From contig JAKATV010000323.1 of the NCBI GenBank assembly GCA_021818565.1, positions 1-6,434 of the forward strand: 6,434 nucleotides of DNA, written 5' to 3'. Numbering within the stretch: position 1 is the stretch's first letter; every line of letters begins with the position of its first letter. Source of the DNA: Planctomycetota bacterium. Lineage in GTDB: Bacteria; Planctomycetota; Phycisphaerae; WQYP01. The translations under genes were made by a program, and so were the position numbers. The notes under the pieces are model-generated. The model did no database searches. It had not been told where the DNA came from and saw only the letters and a program-made list of their open reading frames with translations. Of this stretch, positions 5,782 to 6,434 are shown piece after piece.

Positions 5782-6434
5782 TTACGCGTTTTTACGCCGC
5801 CGCAGCGTCAGCAACGCCACTGCGCCAGCCGCAAAAATTCCAACGGTTGCGGGTTCCGGAATCGGCGTTGTTGCCGGCGTGCCGATGATTTGGAATTCGG
5901 CATTGTCGGTAAATACGTCCGTTGGGTCATTCGTGGCGGAAACTTGGGCAGCCGCTGGGTTGCTTCCCCATCCAGCGCCAGTCCAATAGGCTGGCGTGGT
6001 GGAAAACGCACCCGTGCTTGTGTTAAACGTGGCGAGTTGGCTGGCCGCCGATCCAGTGCCGCTGGAACTGCCGTTGCCGACAGTTAATCCCATCGCGCTG
6101 TATGCATTTGTGCCCTGCGAATTCATCGCATAGGCATAAAGCGTATTTGGCGATAGTTGCGGTGGCGCAGAGAGACTGTAAACCACCCATGTGCCGCTAG
6201 AGCCAGCGGCGCTGACCGTCGTGGTGCCCGTATAAAGAACCGGCCCGGAAGTTGCACCCGTTGTAGGCTGAAAGACGTTTAGCGTGACAGCATTTCCGGA
6301 AGCCCAGCCGTTGCTTTGCTCCCATTGATCCCAGACCGCAATCGAATTAAGCAGGTAGCCGTCGGCGTTCGATCCCGTGGTGAACGTTTGCCCGATCCAT
6401 TGGTTGCTGTAGTAATTAAGGGTACCTTGACTGC
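5782..6434 (-). CDS. PEP-CTERM sorting domain protein, secreted or surface-delivered (N-terminus outside window)
   Basis: The reading frame runs without a stop from the right edge to the TAA at 5782-5784, giving 216 visible residues. It is rich in Ser, Thr, Gly, Asn and Ala, with a beta-sandwich look: QTFTTGSNADGYLLNSIAVW near the visible start, then AVTLNVFQPTTG and LSPNTLYAYAM. The C-terminus has IPEPATVG (from visible residue 191), a hydrophobic segment ending in LLTL, and RRRKNA, a classic PEP-CTERM exosortase signal. No catalytic motif is visible, so function is unknown; the opening resembles 'choice-of-anchor' type extracellular domains. An internal GTG at 6184-6186 could be mistaken for a start, but protein-like sequence continues upstream of it and the signal peptide is missing, so the gene starts beyond the window. 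It is probably the first visible gene of the transcript that includes the pseudopilin. Confidence 0.88.
   Translation of the reverse strand, partial: SQGTLNYYSNQWIGQTFTTGSNADGYLLNSIAVWDQWEQSNGWASGNAVTLNVFQPTTGATSGPVLYTGTTTVSAAGSSGTWVVYSLSAPPQLSPNTLYAYAMNSQGTNAYSAMGLTVGNGSSSGTGSAASQLATFNTSTGAFSTTPAYWTGAGWGSNPAAAQVSATNDPTDVFTDNAEFQIIGTPATTPIPEPATVGIFAAGAVALLTLRRRKNA

Noticed and set aside
5722..6087. Plus-strand open frame covering the PEP-CTERM gene start-to-end region
   Set aside because: It is antisense to the PEP-CTERM frame; the Arg- and Cys-rich product is typical of a shadow frame.
1..6434. CRISPR arrays, insertion sequences, tRNA or rRNA genes
   Set aside because: No regularly spaced repeats, transposase motifs, terminal inverted repeats or tRNA-like cloverleaf sequences were seen; nearly all of the window is explained by the five genes.

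Overview
The window looks like part of a bacterial chromosome from the PVC superphylum, most likely a planctomycete of the Phycisphaerae type. This is an inference. It rests on two PEP-CTERM sorting tails, a prepilin-like protein with a perfect H-X9-DG motif (a family greatly expanded in Planctomycetota, Lentisphaerota and Verrucomicrobiota), clear Shine-Dalgarno sites, moderate GC content, and secreted glycoside hydrolases in one block.

Layout. Left (1-1122, plus strand): a DegT/DnrJ/EryC1/StrS sugar aminotransferase. Its frame is open to the left edge, so the gene probably begins outside the window, perhaps in a surface-polysaccharide or nucleotide-sugar cluster. It converges on a minus-strand block across a 60-bp gap. 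Read in the direction of transcription (right to left), that block holds a PEP-CTERM protein cut by the right edge (5782-6434), a pseudopilin-like H-X9-DG protein (4828-5733), a strong intrinsic terminator (4736-4785), a GH5 glycosidase with a signal peptide and PEP-CTERM tail (3399-4721), and a GH59 galactocerebrosidase-like enzyme (1183-3177). No gap exceeds about 220 bp.

How the parts fit together. The four minus-strand genes all encode exported products. The first two are 48 bp apart and are probably co-transcribed. GH5 follows after 106 bp, most of it taken by the terminator, whose T-tract touches the GH5 ribosome binding site. GH59 follows after a 221-bp gap with a possible promoter of its own. 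The simplest reading is an extracellular or cell-surface glycan-degradation module. The GH5 enzyme would be handled by the exosortase system, and the GH59 enzyme would be released or periplasmic.

The most remarkable item is the GH59 protein. By recalled comparison it follows human galactosylceramidase (GALC, the Krabbe disease enzyme) over essentially its full length: TIM barrel, beta-sandwich and C-terminal lectin-like domain, with both catalytic glutamates present. The second is the terminator placed directly before the GH5 Shine-Dalgarno. No CRISPR array, transposon, tRNA or rRNA was seen.
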